64,000 bases of DNA from Thalassococcus arenae (lineage in GTDB: Bacteria; Pseudomonadota; Alphaproteobacteria; Rhodobacterales; Rhodobacteraceae). The notes under the pieces were generated by a model, which was not told where the DNA came from, did not search any database, and was given only the letters and a program-made list of their open reading frames with translations. This document shows, piece by piece, positions 47,798-56,952 of this stretch. The translations under genes were made by a program, and so were the position numbers. The stretch covers positions 1,221,001 to 1,285,000 of the forward strand of contig NZ_JAHRWL010000001.1 in NCBI RefSeq assembly GCF_019104745.1, read 5' to 3'. Numbering within the stretch: the stretch's first letter is position 1; each line of letters opens with the position of its first letter.

Positions 47798-48979
47798 ATG
47801 TTCGATGTCGTCGTCGTCGGGGGCGGCCCCTCGGGCGCCACAGCCGCAGCCGATCTGGCTAATAGCGGCCATTCCGTCGCACTGCTGGACCGCGAGGGCC
47901 GGATCAAGCCCTGCGGCGGGGCCATCCCGCCACGCCTGATCGCGGATTTCGATATCCCGGATGACCTGCTGATCGCCAAAATCACCACCGCGCGGATGAT
48001 CTCGCCCACCGGGCGGCGCGTCGATATCCCGATCGAGAACGGGTTCGTCGGCATGGTCGACCGCAAGGATTTCGACCCGTTCCTTCGCGCCCGGGCCGAG
48101 GCAGCCGGGGCCGAACGCCTGACCGGAACGTTCCTGCGGATCGAACGCGAGGGCAAACGCCGATGGGTGGTCTACCGCGACAAAAAGAACAGCGCCGAAA
48201 AGCGGGTCGAAACCCGCCTGATCATCGGTGCCGACGGGGCCAAGAGCCGGGTCGCCGCCCAGGAAATACCGGGTGGTGACAAGACCCCGCTGGTCTTTGC
48301 CTATCATGAAATCATCGCGGCGCCCGACACCACAAACGACAGCTATGATCCGACGCGCTGCGACGTGATCTATGACGGCGCGATCAGCCCGGACTTCTAC
48401 GGCTGGGTCTTTCCGCACGGCCGATCCGCCAGCGTCGGGATGGGAACATTCGTCGGCGACGTCAGCCTAAAGGATGCCACCGCCGCACTGCGCCAGGCAT
48501 CGGGCCTTGCCGATTGCGACACGCTGCGCCGCGAAGGTGCGCCGATCCCGCTGAAACCGTTGCGCTTCTGGGACAACGCCCGCGATGTGGTGCTGGCAGG
48601 CGATGCAGCAGGCGTGGTCGCGCCCAGTTCGGGCGAGGGCATCTACTACGCGATGATCGGCGGGCGCCACGCCGCGACGGCCGCCGCGGCGACACTGGCC
48701 AGCGGACGGATCACCGATCTGGCGCTGGCGCGCAAGCTGTTCATGCGCGAGCACAAGAACGTCTTCAAGGTGCTCGGCGCCATGCAGGACGCCTATTACC
48801 GCTCGGATTCACGCCGCGAGCGGTTCGTGTCGCTGTGCCACGACATCGATGTCCAGCGCTTGACCTTCGAGGCTTACATGAACAAGAAACTGGTCAAGGC
48901 GCGTCCGTTGGCGCATCTCAAGATCGGGTTCAAAAACCTGCGCCACCTGACCGGACTCGTCGCGGAGACGCATGTATGA
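47798..48979 (+). CDS. bchP: Geranylgeranyl diphosphate/bacteriochlorophyll reductase BchP
   Basis: A 393-aa flavoprotein that reduces the geranylgeranyl tail to phytyl. The FAD site GGGPSG is at residues 8-13; CGGAIPPRLI and GDAAGVVAPSSGEGIYYAM are conserved BchP/ChlP blocks. It follows the PucC-like gene after three bases and its stop overlaps idi. Confidence 0.96.
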   Translation: MFDVVVVGGGPSGATAAADLANSGHSVALLDREGRIKPCGGAIPPRLIADFDIPDDLLIAKITTARMISPTGRRVDIPIENGFVGMVDRKDFDPFLRARAEAAGAERLTGTFLRIEREGKRRWVVYRDKKNSAEKRVETRLIIGADGAKSRVAAQEIPGGDKTPLVFAYHEIIAAPDTTNDSYDPTRCDVIYDGAISPDFYGWVFPHGRSASVGMGTFVGDVSLKDATAALRQASGLADCDTLRREGAPIPLKPLRFWDNARDVVLAGDAAGVVAPSSGEGIYYAMIGGRHAATAAAATLASGRITDLALARKLFMREHKNVFKVLGAMQDAYYRSDSRRERFVSLCHDIDVQRLTFEAYMNKKLVKARPLAHLKIGFKNLRHLTGLVAETHV

Positions 48980-49512
48980 CCATCCACATCCCCGCCTGGG
49001 TCGACGGCGAACTGACCCCCGTCGAAAAGCTCGAGGCCCATGTCAGGGGTCTCAGGCACAAGGCGGTATCGGTCTTCGTACTGGCCGGCGATCGGGTGCT
49101 GATCCAGCGCCGCGCCCTGGAGAAATACCACACGCCGGGATTGTGGGCGAACACCTGCTGCACCCACCCGGACTGGGACGAAGACAGCCGCGCCTGCGCG
49201 ATCCGGCGGCTGGACGAGGAACTGGGGATCACCGGGCTTGACCCGCTGTTTCGCGACCGGGTCGAATATCGCGCCGATGTCGGCAATGGCATGATCGAAC
49301 ACGAGGTGGTCGACATCTTCGTTGCCGAGGCGCCGATCGACCTGGGAATCGAGCCTGATTCAGCCGAAGTCATGGATACCGACTGGGTTGGATACGCCGA
49401 TCTCCTGGCCCGGGTCACCGCGCAACCTGCACAATTCACGCCGTGGCTTCGGATCTATCTCGACCTCTATGCCGACCGCATTTTCGGCACGGATTTCGTC
49501 GCCACCTCGTGA
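48976..49512 (+). CDS. idi: Isopentenyl-diphosphate delta-isomerase, type I
   Basis: A 178-aa Nudix-fold enzyme that interconverts IPP and DMAPP. NTCCTHP at about residues 59-65 holds the catalytic Cys; REACIRRLDEELGI-like Nudix text and EVDIFVA-like motifs follow. It supplies precursors for carotenoid and phytyl tails. ATG 48976 overlaps the bchP stop (ATGA). It ends the plus-strand operon. Confidence 0.95.
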   Translation: MTIHIPAWVDGELTPVEKLEAHVRGLRHKAVSVFVLAGDRVLIQRRALEKYHTPGLWANTCCTHPDWDEDSRACAIRRLDEELGITGLDPLFRDRVEYRADVGNGMIEHEVVDIFVAEAPIDLGIEPDSAEVMDTDWVGYADLLARVTAQPAQFTPWLRIYLDLYADRIFGTDFVATS

Positions 49513-49526
49513 TCTTCACCTGGCCG

Positions 49527-49569
49527 GAAATATCCCGGGTGGGGTTTGGGGAGGGCTGGCCCTCCCCAA
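49527..49569 (-). terminator. GC hairpin between convergent idi and dxs
   Basis: A perfect 10-bp stem (49546-49555 with 49560-49569, loop CTGG), next to AAATATCCCGGG, so it is another member of the hairpin repeat family. On the minus strand it is followed by GGGATATTT; with the stem it could end both transcripts. Confidence 0.65.
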
Positions 49570-49621
49570 GGCCTGCGTGGCCCGAACGCGTTCTTGTCCG
49601 TGCGCGCAGCGCGCCTTTGGA

Positions 49622-51547
49622 TCACGCTCGACCCGGCAGCGACACGATCTTGCCCGGGATGCGCATCGCGCGACGCACGTGGTCGGCGATGTCGAAACGG
49701 GTCAGCCCGGCATCGGCATACATCTCGTCCGGGCTGGCCTGTTCGATGAAGCGGTCGGGCAGGGTCAGGGTGCGGATACACAGACCGCGATCCAGCAACC
49801 CTTCGGCCGCGAGCGCGTGCAGCACCATTGCGCCGAATCCGCCCTGCGCGCCCTGCTCCACAGTGATCAGCGCCTTGTGGTTGCGCGACAGCCTGCGGAT
49901 CAGGTCCATGTCCAGCGGCTTGGCAAACCGCGCGTCCGCAACGGTCACGGACAAGCTGTCACCTTCCAGCAGGTCGGCAGCGGCGTTGACTTCCGGCAGA
50001 TGTGCTCCGAACGACAACAACGCCACGTCCGACCCTTCGCGCAACACGCGGCCCTTGCCGATCTCGAGAACCGTCCCGCGTTCGGGCAGTGCGACGCCGG
50101 TTCCGGACCCGCGCGGATAACGGAAGGCGATGGGGCCGGCGTCATGCGCCGCAGCGGTGGCGACCATGTGCACCAGTTCGGCCTCGTCGGCCGCGGCCAT
50201 CACGGTAAAACCCGGCAGGTTCGCAAGGTAGGCGACATCGAAGGCGCCTGCATGGGTTGCGCCATCGGCACCGACCAGCCCGGCCCGATCGATGGCGAAG
50301 CGCACCGGAAGACCCTGCAAGGCGACGTCATGCACCACCTGGTCGTAGCCGCGTTGCAGAAAGGTCGAGTAGATCGCGCAGAACGGCTTGAGCCCGCTGG
50401 CAGCCATCCCGGCGGAGAAGGTCACGCCATGCTGTTCGGCGATGCCCACGTCGAAGACCCGTGCGGGAAAGCGTTTGGCCATGATGTTCACACCGGTGCC
50501 CGAAGGCATCGCGGCGGTCACGGCGACGATGTCGGAATCACGCGCAGCCTCTGCCGTCAGCGCTTCGCCGAAGACGCTGGTATAGCTGGGTGCGTTCGGC
50601 TTTGACTTGGCTTGTTGCCCTGTAACCGGGTCGAATTTCGACACGCCATGGCCGCGATCGGCGCTGCCTTCGGCGGCGGCGAATCCCTTGCCCTTGACTG
50701 TGCAGACATGGATCAGGACCGGCCCGGTCGCCCGTGCGCGCGCCGCACGCAAAACCGGCAGCAGTTGGTCCAGGTCGTGCCCGTCGATCGGCCCGACATA
50801 GTCGAACCCCAGCTCCTCGAACAAGGTGCCCGATCCCTGCATGGCGCCGGTCACCAATTGCCGCGCCCGCTTGGCGCCTTCGCGCATCGGGTAGGGCAAC
50901 GACGCCTCGAAGCCCTCGGCCAGCGATTTCATCCGCGCCAGAGGTTCGTTGGCATAAAGCCGCGACAGATAGGACGACATCGCGCCGACCGGCGGGGCGA
51001 TGCTCATTTCGTTGTCGTTCAGGATCACGAACAGCCGTCGCCCCTCGTGCCCGGCATTGTTCAACGCCTCGTAGGCCATGCCGGCACTGATCGAGCCGTC
51101 GCCGATCACGGCGATGGCATCGCCGGTCGGGCGACCCATGTCGCGGCCGACCGTGAATCCCAGGGCTGCGGAAATCGACGTCGACGAATGCGCGGCGCCG
51201 AACGGATCGAACTGCGATTCCGACCGTTTGGTGAACCCGCTCAACCCGTCCTTCTGGCGCAGGGTGCGGATGCGGTCGCGACGGCCGGTCAGGATCTTGT
51301 GCGGATAACACTGATGGCCGACGTCCCAGATCAGTTTGTCCACCGGGGTGTTGAAGACCGCGTGGATCGCCACGCTCAGCTCGACGACGCCCAGTGACGA
51401 TCCCAGATGCCCGCCGGTTTCGGACACGGCGGAAATCACCTCGGCGCGCAGGTCGTCGGCCACATGTGCCAGTGTCCGGTCGTCCATCCGTCGCAGATCC
51501 GCGGGGCCTGCAACGCGATCGAGATGGGGGGTTTCCGGGCGGGTCAT
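49622..51547 (-). CDS. dxs: 1-deoxy-D-xylulose-5-phosphate synthase
   Basis: A 641-aa thiamine-diphosphate enzyme, the first step of the MEP isoprenoid pathway. [14 protein letters not shown] near residue 77, the TPP motif [16 protein letters not shown] at 149-164 and [15 protein letters not shown] in the second half identify it. GGAGG precedes ATG 51547; the frame continues upstream without a better start. It lies after pufC in the same direction, with a hairpin between. Confidence 0.96.
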   Translation of the reverse strand: MTRPETPHLDRVAGPADLRRMDDRTLAHVADDLRAEVISAVSETGGHLGSSLGVVELSVAIHAVFNTPVDKLIWDVGHQCYPHKILTGRRDRIRTLRQKDGLSGFTKRSESQFDPFGAAHSSTSISAALGFTVGRDMGRPTGDAIAVIGDGSISAGMAYEALNNAGHEGRRLFVILNDNEMSIAPPVGAMSSYLSRLYANEPLARMKSLAEGFEASLPYPMREGAKRARQLVTGAMQGSGTLFEELGFDYVGPIDGHDLDQLLPVLRAARARATGPVLIHVCTVKGKGFAAAEGSADRGHGVSKFDPVTGQQAKSKPNAPSYTSVFGEALTAEAARDSDIVAVTAAMPSGTGVNIMAKRFPARVFDVGIAEQHGVTFSAGMAASGLKPFCAIYSTFLQRGYDQVVHDVALQGLPVRFAIDRAGLVGADGATHAGAFDVAYLANLPGFTVMAAADEAELVHMVATAAAHDAGPIAFRYPRGSGTGVALPERGTVLEIGKGRVLREGSDVALLSFGAHLPEVNAAADLLEGDSLSVTVADARFAKPLDMDLIRRLSRNHKALITVEQGAQGGFGAMVLHALAAEGLLDRGLCIRTLTLPDRFIEQASPDEMYADAGLTRFDIADHVRRAMRIPGKIVSLPGRA

Positions 51548-51698
51548 GGGCAGCCTCCTTGAAAGGATAGGCGCCACGTTCGCACGGGGGTGCCGATGAA
51601 CGTGGCGCCAGGTTCCTGTTGCCAACAGGAAGGGAACCGGGGTTGAGGCCCCGATATCCGGACCTGACCATGGGAAATGCGCAGGCCCGGATCTGGCG

Positions 51699-51732
51699 CC
51701 ATCGGGGGCTGGGAAGGTTCAGCCCCCGATGG
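51699..51732 (-). terminator. Strong hairpin directly after pufC
   Basis: A perfect 13-bp stem (51699-51711 with 51720-51732) with an 8-nt loop, beginning at the base after the pufC stop. No T-run follows, so it may stabilise the puf message 3' end or end transcription with Rho. The remaining 51548-51698 holds smaller stems and no gene. Confidence 0.75.
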
Positions 51733-52845
51733 TCATTGGTAGACCGGCGGTCCGCTGGCCGCGAGTTCGGGCCAGTCACCGATCACGTTCATGCCTTGCA
51801 AGGGCTGCTGATACCCCTTGTGACATGTCTTGCAGGCGGCCTTGGGCGCGTCCTGATAAACCGGACCAAGCCGCTCTGGGGGGTAGGTGTCCTTCAGGGG
51901 CACGAGCCATTCGTTGTTGATCTCTTGCACCATGCCGATCCCGAGCTGTTCGGTCCCCCATTGCGGGGTGACCTGTTCGGGGTCGTAGAAGGCGCGGCTG
52001 TTGTGGCAGAAAACGCAATTCACACCAAGCGAATTGGACACGTAGTTCATCAGGCTGAACGTCCGTTCCGCGTGTTGCCAGGTCTGGATGCCGTCGGCGG
52101 GGTATTCCGCCACGTGGCTTTCCAGGTCGTGCACACCGATCTGTTCGTAGCCCAGCAGATAGGCCTCGAGCGCGTCCGAGGGCAGCGAGGTGTATTGCGA
52201 CAGCGATGTCGCACGGTTCTGCACCGACGCCCAACCCGCCGTCGCCTCGGTCACCGGGGTGATCCGGAACCAGATGTCCGACGGCACGTTCTGGCCGCGA
52301 TGGCAGGTGTAGCAATTCACGCCGACCTGCTTGTTGGCGTTCACATGCCCGTCCCAGCCATCGTTGATGGCCTGGGTCATCTGGATCATGTTGCGCGCGA
52401 CGACCTTGGTATACAGATTGTCCTCGCCGTATTGCTCGAGATCCACATCACCGTGGCAATAGGCGCATCCCTGTTCCGGAGCGACCCAGTTGGTGATCGC
52501 ATTCATGACCCGGTTGAAGTTGTCCTCGGTCAGATCGCCCAGCACCTGGACGTTCTGATAGACATCCCTGGCCAGCGCTTCGCCTCCCGCGGGGACATAG
52601 GGGGCTTCGGTGTAGTAGCCATCGATCGTCGGGTCGGGCTTGGCCAGGTCGGCCTTGAACTCGGGCACCGACATGCCCGTCCCGCGGGGACCGGTCTGCA
52701 TGCTGTCGGTCGCGTAGGGTTGACCGAACGAGATCAGCAGAACCGCCAGGATGACCGCCCCGCCCAGCGATCCCACCAGGATCGCCGGCCCGTAGATGTC
52801 GGTGGGGTTTTTCGAGTTCCAGTCGTTGAACCACTTGGGAAGCAT
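51733..52845 (-). CDS. pufC: Reaction centre tetraheme cytochrome subunit
   Basis: A 370-aa cytochrome on the periplasmic face that re-reduces the special pair. Four CxxCH sites are seen: CAYCH 127-131, CYTCH 178-182, CVFCH 277-281 and CKTCH 338-342. An N-terminal hydrophobic helix (residues ~19-40) anchors it; no lipobox Cys is present. GGAG for its start lies in the last codons of pufM. It stands where pufX is found in Rhodobacter sphaeroides. Confidence 0.97.
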   Translation of the reverse strand: MLPKWFNDWNSKNPTDIYGPAILVGSLGGAVILAVLLISFGQPYATDSMQTGPRGTGMSVPEFKADLAKPDPTIDGYYTEAPYVPAGGEALARDVYQNVQVLGDLTEDNFNRVMNAITNWVAPEQGCAYCHGDVDLEQYGEDNLYTKVVARNMIQMTQAINDGWDGHVNANKQVGVNCYTCHRGQNVPSDIWFRITPVTEATAGWASVQNRATSLSQYTSLPSDALEAYLLGYEQIGVHDLESHVAEYPADGIQTWQHAERTFSLMNYVSNSLGVNCVFCHNSRAFYDPEQVTPQWGTEQLGIGMVQEINNEWLVPLKDTYPPERLGPVYQDAPKAACKTCHKGYQQPLQGMNVIGDWPELAASGPPVYQ

Positions 52846-52847
52846 GA

Positions 52848-53840
52848 TCAGTTCTCCTTCCCGATGAAGGCTTCGTAAGAGCCGTATGCCTCGTAGCCGT
52901 AGCTGCCGTCATACATCGGAGCGAAGTGATGCTCCTGTGCCCAGATGAACCAGTTGTCGACGACCGTGCCGGTCAGAAGGATGCCGATCCCACCGGTGAT
53001 CGGTGTCAGCACCGCGAACCACCAGGCCCAGCGGTGGATGCCCTCCATCGTGGCATTGAAGCCCATGGTCCAGCGCCAGAACAGCGCCGCACGTTCGGTG
53101 GCGGTGCCGCGGTCGACGATCTGTTCCAGTTCGCGGTCCCCGCCATAGCGGGTCACGGCCAGGATGGTCGCACCATGCATGGCGAACAGCAGGACCGACC
53201 CGTAGAGGAACACGATCGAAAGCGCGTGGAAGGGGTTGTAGTACAGGTTTCCGTACCGGATCGAGAACGCGGTGGTCCAGTCGAGATGCGGAAAGATCCC
53301 GTATGGCACCATTTCCGACCAACTGCCCATCAGGATCGGGCGGAAGAGCCCCAGAACCAGGAACAGCCAGATCGCGCTGCCAAAGGCCCAGAAGATGTGC
53401 TTGCCCATCTTGTGCTCGGCGGCAAGAAACCAGGTCCTCGCCCACCAGGTCATGACGGAAACCAGCAGGAACAGGCTTGCGATCATGTACCAGCCGCCAT
53501 CGTCCAGCGGCGGCATGCGCAATCCGTATTCCGGGCTGGGTGGTTCCAGCGCAAGCCAGAATCCCTGTCGCAGGAATTCCGGGATCGACCAGCCGACCTG
53601 CGCCAGCATGTTGATCCCGATGATGTTCAGTGCCAGCGTGCCGGTGGCGATCGACACAAGCCCGGTCCAGCCCAGGTAGACCGGCCCCAGCTGCGCGTTG
53701 CCAAGCCAGCCGACCAGGGTCGAGAAGCGGGCCCAGGTGCCGCGTTCGCGGTGCGCCTCGGGGGTTTCCATGCCCCATTCGGGCTGACCCTGGACCTGCA
53801 CCTGCGTGAAGATGTTCTGATATTCAGGTTGGTTCCACAT
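52848..53840 (-). CDS. pufM: Reaction centre M subunit
   Basis: A 330-aa M chain with five membrane helices. [51 protein letters not shown] (with the special-pair His and the iron His) and [26 protein letters not shown] are diagnostic. It follows pufL by 3 bp. Confidence 0.98.
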   Translation of the reverse strand: MWNQPEYQNIFTQVQVQGQPEWGMETPEAHRERGTWARFSTLVGWLGNAQLGPVYLGWTGLVSIATGTLALNIIGINMLAQVGWSIPEFLRQGFWLALEPPSPEYGLRMPPLDDGGWYMIASLFLLVSVMTWWARTWFLAAEHKMGKHIFWAFGSAIWLFLVLGLFRPILMGSWSEMVPYGIFPHLDWTTAFSIRYGNLYYNPFHALSIVFLYGSVLLFAMHGATILAVTRYGGDRELEQIVDRGTATERAALFWRWTMGFNATMEGIHRWAWWFAVLTPITGGIGILLTGTVVDNWFIWAQEHHFAPMYDGSYGYEAYGSYEAFIGKEN

Positions 53841-53843
53841 TGG

Positions 53844-54683
53844 TCACAATCCCACGTTGGAGCCCCAGATGGGCATTTCGAGCCACCAGCTCCACCATTC
53901 CGGCCAGCCCTTGGTCCAGACCGGGCCCGAGATGATGATGCAGACCGCCGAGAAGAAGACGGCGTTGATGGCGAGAAGGAAGCCGAGGCGGTGAATGCCG
54001 AGCGTGCCGACCGAGTAGCCGATGAAATCACGGAAGAACGTGTCTTCGTGATCCGGCGTCTTCATCAGTTCGCCCTTTTCGGGGTTCGCCGCAGACAGGA
54101 TCAGGCCGCCATGCAGCGCCAGTGCCAGCGTCGTTGTGAAGAACAGCGTCACCGCCAGCATGTGCGCCGGGTTGTAATGGAAGTGCAGGTAGGCATAGCC
54201 GGTGTTGCTGACCCAATCGAGGTGGCTGAAAATCCCGTAGGGAAATCCGTGCCCCCAGGCGCCCATCAGCAGCGGGCGGAAGATCACCAGCGTGACGTAG
54301 GCGAGGATCGCGAAACTGAAGGCGAAGGGCACGTGATAGCCGATGCCCAGCTTGCGCGAGATCTCGACCTCGCGCAGCGCCCAGCTGACGAAGGCCGCGG
54401 TCGCGCAGATCGTGATGATCTGCCAAAGACCGCCTTCCATCAGCGGCGCCATGCCCAGACCATAGCTCAGGTCGGGCGGCGCGATATTGATGAGCCAGGG
54501 GTTGAAGGTGCCCTGCTGGGACGCGCCCCAAAGAATGAGGATCGTGCCAAGAAGGCTGAAAAAGGCGGTCGTGACCCCGAAAAAGCCCACGTAGAAGGGG
54601 CCCACCCAGAAGTCGAACAGATCGCCGCCGATCAGCGTCCCTCCGCGGACGCGATACTTTTTCTCGAAGCTGAGCAGCGCCAT
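53844..54683 (-). CDS. pufL: Reaction centre L subunit
   Basis: A 279-aa L chain: [35 protein letters not shown] opens it, with five membrane helices and the conserved [34 protein letters not shown] 54683 has GGAG upstream and matches the usual N-terminus; an earlier in-frame start is in the pufA-pufL spacer. Confidence 0.98.
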   Translation of the reverse strand: MALLSFEKKYRVRGGTLIGGDLFDFWVGPFYVGFFGVTTAFFSLLGTILILWGASQQGTFNPWLINIAPPDLSYGLGMAPLMEGGLWQIITICATAAFVSWALREVEISRKLGIGYHVPFAFSFAILAYVTLVIFRPLLMGAWGHGFPYGIFSHLDWVSNTGYAYLHFHYNPAHMLAVTLFFTTTLALALHGGLILSAANPEKGELMKTPDHEDTFFRDFIGYSVGTLGIHRLGFLLAINAVFFSAVCIIISGPVWTKGWPEWWSWWLEMPIWGSNVGL

Positions 54684-54745
54684 CTTCTTGTCTCCGCGTT
54701 TGGCGGCGCGTCTGTCGACCGTGCCGTCGTTCCTGTAGGTTGGCC

Positions 54746-54775
54746 GCGGGCGACCGGCCATCCGGGGCCGCCCGC
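54746..54775 (-). promoter_or_regulatory. Intercistronic hairpin pufA-pufL
   Basis: A 7-bp GCGGGCG/CGCCCGC stem with an internal loop and a 4-bp inner stem. Structures in this spacer are known in Rhodobacter to protect the pufBA message from 3' decay, giving more LH1 than reaction centre. Confidence 0.7.
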
Positions 54776-54816
54776 AGCGCTTTTCTTGGTCCTTCCTGGT
54801 TCACACCACCCAGACG

Positions 54817-54838
54817 GGCCGGTGTTTAACCGCCGGCC
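54817..54838 (-). promoter_or_regulatory. Hairpin around the pufA stop
   Basis: GGCCGG...CCGGCC with an inner CGGT/ACCG, enclosing the pufA TAA at 54826-54828. It probably adds to mRNA stability at the end of pufA. Confidence 0.5.
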
Positions 54839-54990
54839 GCTTTCTGGGCTGCGATTTCAAACCAGTTGAAGTGCTCCGTGCTGAGCAGGACGAGATGAAT
54901 CATCGCCGCCAGCAGGAAAAGGAAGACGCCCTGCGCCACGAAAACGCGGCGGGGGTCGAACACGAGCCAGATCTTGTAGAACTTTGCCAT
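54826..54990 (-). CDS. pufA: LH1 antenna alpha polypeptide
   Basis: A 54-aa single-span antenna protein; H32 in [10 protein letters not shown] binds bacteriochlorophyll, and [19 protein letters not shown] is the alpha N-terminus. GAGGG precedes ATG 54990. It follows pufB by ten bases. Confidence 0.98.
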   Translation of the reverse strand: MAKFYKIWLVFDPRRVFVAQGVFLFLLAAMIHLVLLSTEHFNWFEIAAQKAAGG

Positions 54991-55000
54991 GTTGCCCTCC

Positions 55001-55150
55001 TCAGAACCACGGACGCCAGATGAAGGTCGCGAGGTGTGCGACCACCGCAACCGCCGAGAACAGCCAGAGGCCGCTCATGTAGACGGAATGCAGCTCTTGC
55101 GCCTGTTCGTCCGTAAGACCCGTGAACGACAGGTCTGAGTTATCAGCCAT
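55001..55150 (-). CDS. pufB: LH1 antenna beta polypeptide
   Basis: A 49-aa antenna protein: H39 in [13 protein letters not shown] is the pigment ligand and H21 the second conserved His; [21 protein letters not shown] is the beta signature. GAGGA precedes ATG 55150. Confidence 0.98.
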   Translation of the reverse strand: MADNSDLSFTGLTDEQAQELHSVYMSGLWLFSAVAVVAHLATFIWRPWF

Positions 55151-55201
55151 TAACTTTCCTCCGGAACGTTCAGACTGACGCCGCACACCCTGCGGCCGGG
55201 T

Positions 55202-55222
55202 TCCCCGTGGCAAGTCACGGGG
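55202..55222 (-). promoter_or_regulatory. Small hairpin in the pufQ-pufB spacer
   Basis: CCCCGTG/CACGGGG stem with a 6-nt loop, about 52 bp before pufB. It lies in the region where puf messages are cut in related species. Confidence 0.45.
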
Positions 55223-55256
55223 GCCTTCCCATCCGTTGCCGGACGGTCAGTTTCGG

Positions 55257-55280
55257 TTCTGCCTGACGGATCAGGCAGAA
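55257..55280 (-). promoter_or_regulatory. Perfect hairpin over the pufQ stop
   Basis: A 10-bp perfect stem with loop UCCG on the minus-strand RNA (a UNCG-type loop). Its downstream arm begins right after the pufQ stop codon TGA at 55271-55273, which itself lies in the stem. It could end part of the bch-pufQ transcripts or mark the processing border to pufBA. Confidence 0.65.
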
Positions 55281-55486
55281 AAGATCAGCGGCGTGATCCG
55301 GTCAGCCTCGGCCCAGGCCCGCGCAAGCGGTCCGTGCAGGAACAGGGTCTGTTTCTGGAACACGTCGGCCAGCCAGAACACCGTGGCGAACGGGATCGCC
55401 AGGATGAACAGCAGGGCAAAATAGACGTGGTACTCCGTGCCGCGCTTGGCGGTGCGACGCGGAGCGTTCGAGGTGAAATCCGTCAT
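55271..55486 (-). CDS. pufQ: PufQ
   Basis: A 71-aa membrane protein with one helix (residues ~22-42), matching PufQ in [22 protein letters not shown] and in length. It promotes bacteriochlorophyll synthesis and complex assembly. Its ATG overlaps the bchZ stop (ATGA), tying pigment and puf genes together. Confidence 0.93.
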   Translation of the reverse strand: MTDFTSNAPRRTAKRGTEYHVYFALLFILAIPFATVFWLADVFQKQTLFLHGPLARAWAEADRITPLIFSA

Positions 55487-56952
55487 GATGCGGGTCCTCC
55501 TGAGGTGCGGGGCGCCAGTGCCTGGACGGTTTCCAGAACCACCCTTTCGGCCCCCTCTTTGAGCGCGGCGGCCTCTGCCGCGTCGCGCAAGTTCTTGGCT
55601 GCGGAAATCCGTGTCAGCACCGGGTGCTGCGCCACGATCCGATCCAGTTCGGCCTGGGCATCGGCATCCCAGGGAAAGTCACGGCGCAGGGGCGTCAGCG
55701 TGGCTTCGGACTGATCCATCACGCTGCCCAGCGGCAATATGTGGAACAGCGCGTCGAACAACCCGTTGCAGACTTCTTGCAGCAGGTAGGTCGCGCCGGC
55801 GTAACCCATGAATGGCGTGCCGGTGTGGCGTCTGATCGCCGCTCCGGGGAAACTGGCGGGGATGAAGGTGGGCTGCGGCCCATGCCCCGCCTGCGTTTCG
55901 GCCAGGTACATCTTTTCGTTGATCGACCCCATCAGGATCAGCGGCCGACGACCGTGCACCAGCGCGCGCACCGCGTCGTTGTCGGTCTTGGTACCGGCGC
56001 AGCGCGCCACCGCGAAGGCGCAGGGCAGGCCCAGATCGTTTTCCAGGTAATTGCGTATGCCGCGGGCATAGGTTTCGTTCGCGACGATCCCGAAATTCGC
56101 GGTGGCAAAGAAATCCTGGGTGACGGAACGCCACAGATCCCAGACCGGCTTGAGCGTCGAATGCTTTTCGCGCTCGATGAACGGCTCAGGGTCCAGCCCC
56201 AGCAACTCGCCCAGTTTGCGCAGGAATTTCGTCGTGCTTTCAACGCCGATGGGCGCCTGCAGATAGGGCTTGCCCAGCAGCTCGCACAGGCCTCGTCCGA
56301 ATTCGCGATACAGGCAGATGTTGACGTCGGCATTCACGAGGTTGCGCATCTCGGCCAGATGGGCGCCCAGCGGCATCACCATGTTGATCTCGGCGCCGAT
56401 GCCTTCGACCAGGCGTCGGATCTCGGCCAGGTCCGAAGGCATGTTGAACGTGCCGTACATCGGCCCGAGAATGTTGACGCGGGGCGCTGCGCCTTCTTCG
56501 CGCTTCTTCTCGGGCGGCATCCGGCCCTTGGTCATGCCGAATTCGGTGAAGATCCAGGTCATGGCGCGGTCAGCGCATTCCCACTGGTCTTCGTCGATCG
56601 TGCGCGGCAGGAACCGCTGGATGCTGGTGCCCATAGGCGTCACACCGCCGCCGATCATCTCGGCGATCGATCCGGTTACGACGACGGCGGGCAAAGCCGG
56701 ATCGAGCGTGCCCCACGCGCGTTTCATCGCCCCTTCGGTTCCGTCGCGGCCCAGTTCTTCCTCGCCCAGACCGGTGGTCACGATGGGCAATTCGTGCGGC
56801 GGCAGCGCGTCGGTGTAGTGCAGCACCGAGGTCACAGGCAGATTTTCGCAGCCTACCGGGCCATCGATCACGACCTGCAGGCCCTTTACGGCACAAAAGG
56901 CATAAACTGCGCCCCAATAGCCTCCTGCCCTGTCGTGGTCCTGGATCAGCAC
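55483..56952 (-). CDS. bchZ: Chlorophyllide a reductase subunit Z
   Basis: A 489-aa NifK-like subunit of chlorophyllide reductase. [64 protein letters not shown]-type text contains its cluster cysteines. Start is GTG 56952 with GGAGG upstream, overlapping the bchY stop by 7 nt; longer frames run into bchY. Confidence 0.96.
   Translation of the reverse strand: MLIQDHDRAGGYWGAVYAFCAVKGLQVVIDGPVGCENLPVTSVLHYTDALPPHELPIVTTGLGEEELGRDGTEGAMKRAWGTLDPALPAVVVTGSIAEMIGGGVTPMGTSIQRFLPRTIDEDQWECADRAMTWIFTEFGMTKGRMPPEKKREEGAAPRVNILGPMYGTFNMPSDLAEIRRLVEGIGAEINMVMPLGAHLAEMRNLVNADVNICLYREFGRGLCELLGKPYLQAPIGVESTTKFLRKLGELLGLDPEPFIEREKHSTLKPVWDLWRSVTQDFFATANFGIVANETYARGIRNYLENDLGLPCAFAVARCAGTKTDNDAVRALVHGRRPLILMGSINEKMYLAETQAGHGPQPTFIPASFPGAAIRRHTGTPFMGYAGATYLLQEVCNGLFDALFHILPLGSVMDQSEATLTPLRRDFPWDADAQAELDRIVAQHPVLTRISAAKNLRDAAEAAALKEGAERVVLETVQALAPRTSGGPAS

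Noticed and set aside
51548-51732. Possible pufX or small gene between pufC and dxs
   Set aside because: Only hairpins are seen; no frame has a plausible start with a membrane segment, and pufC occupies the pufX place.
52926-54869. A 647-codon plus-strand open frame opposite pufM, pufL and pufA
   Set aside because: The minus strand encodes reaction-centre proteins with all expected motifs; the plus frame shows none.
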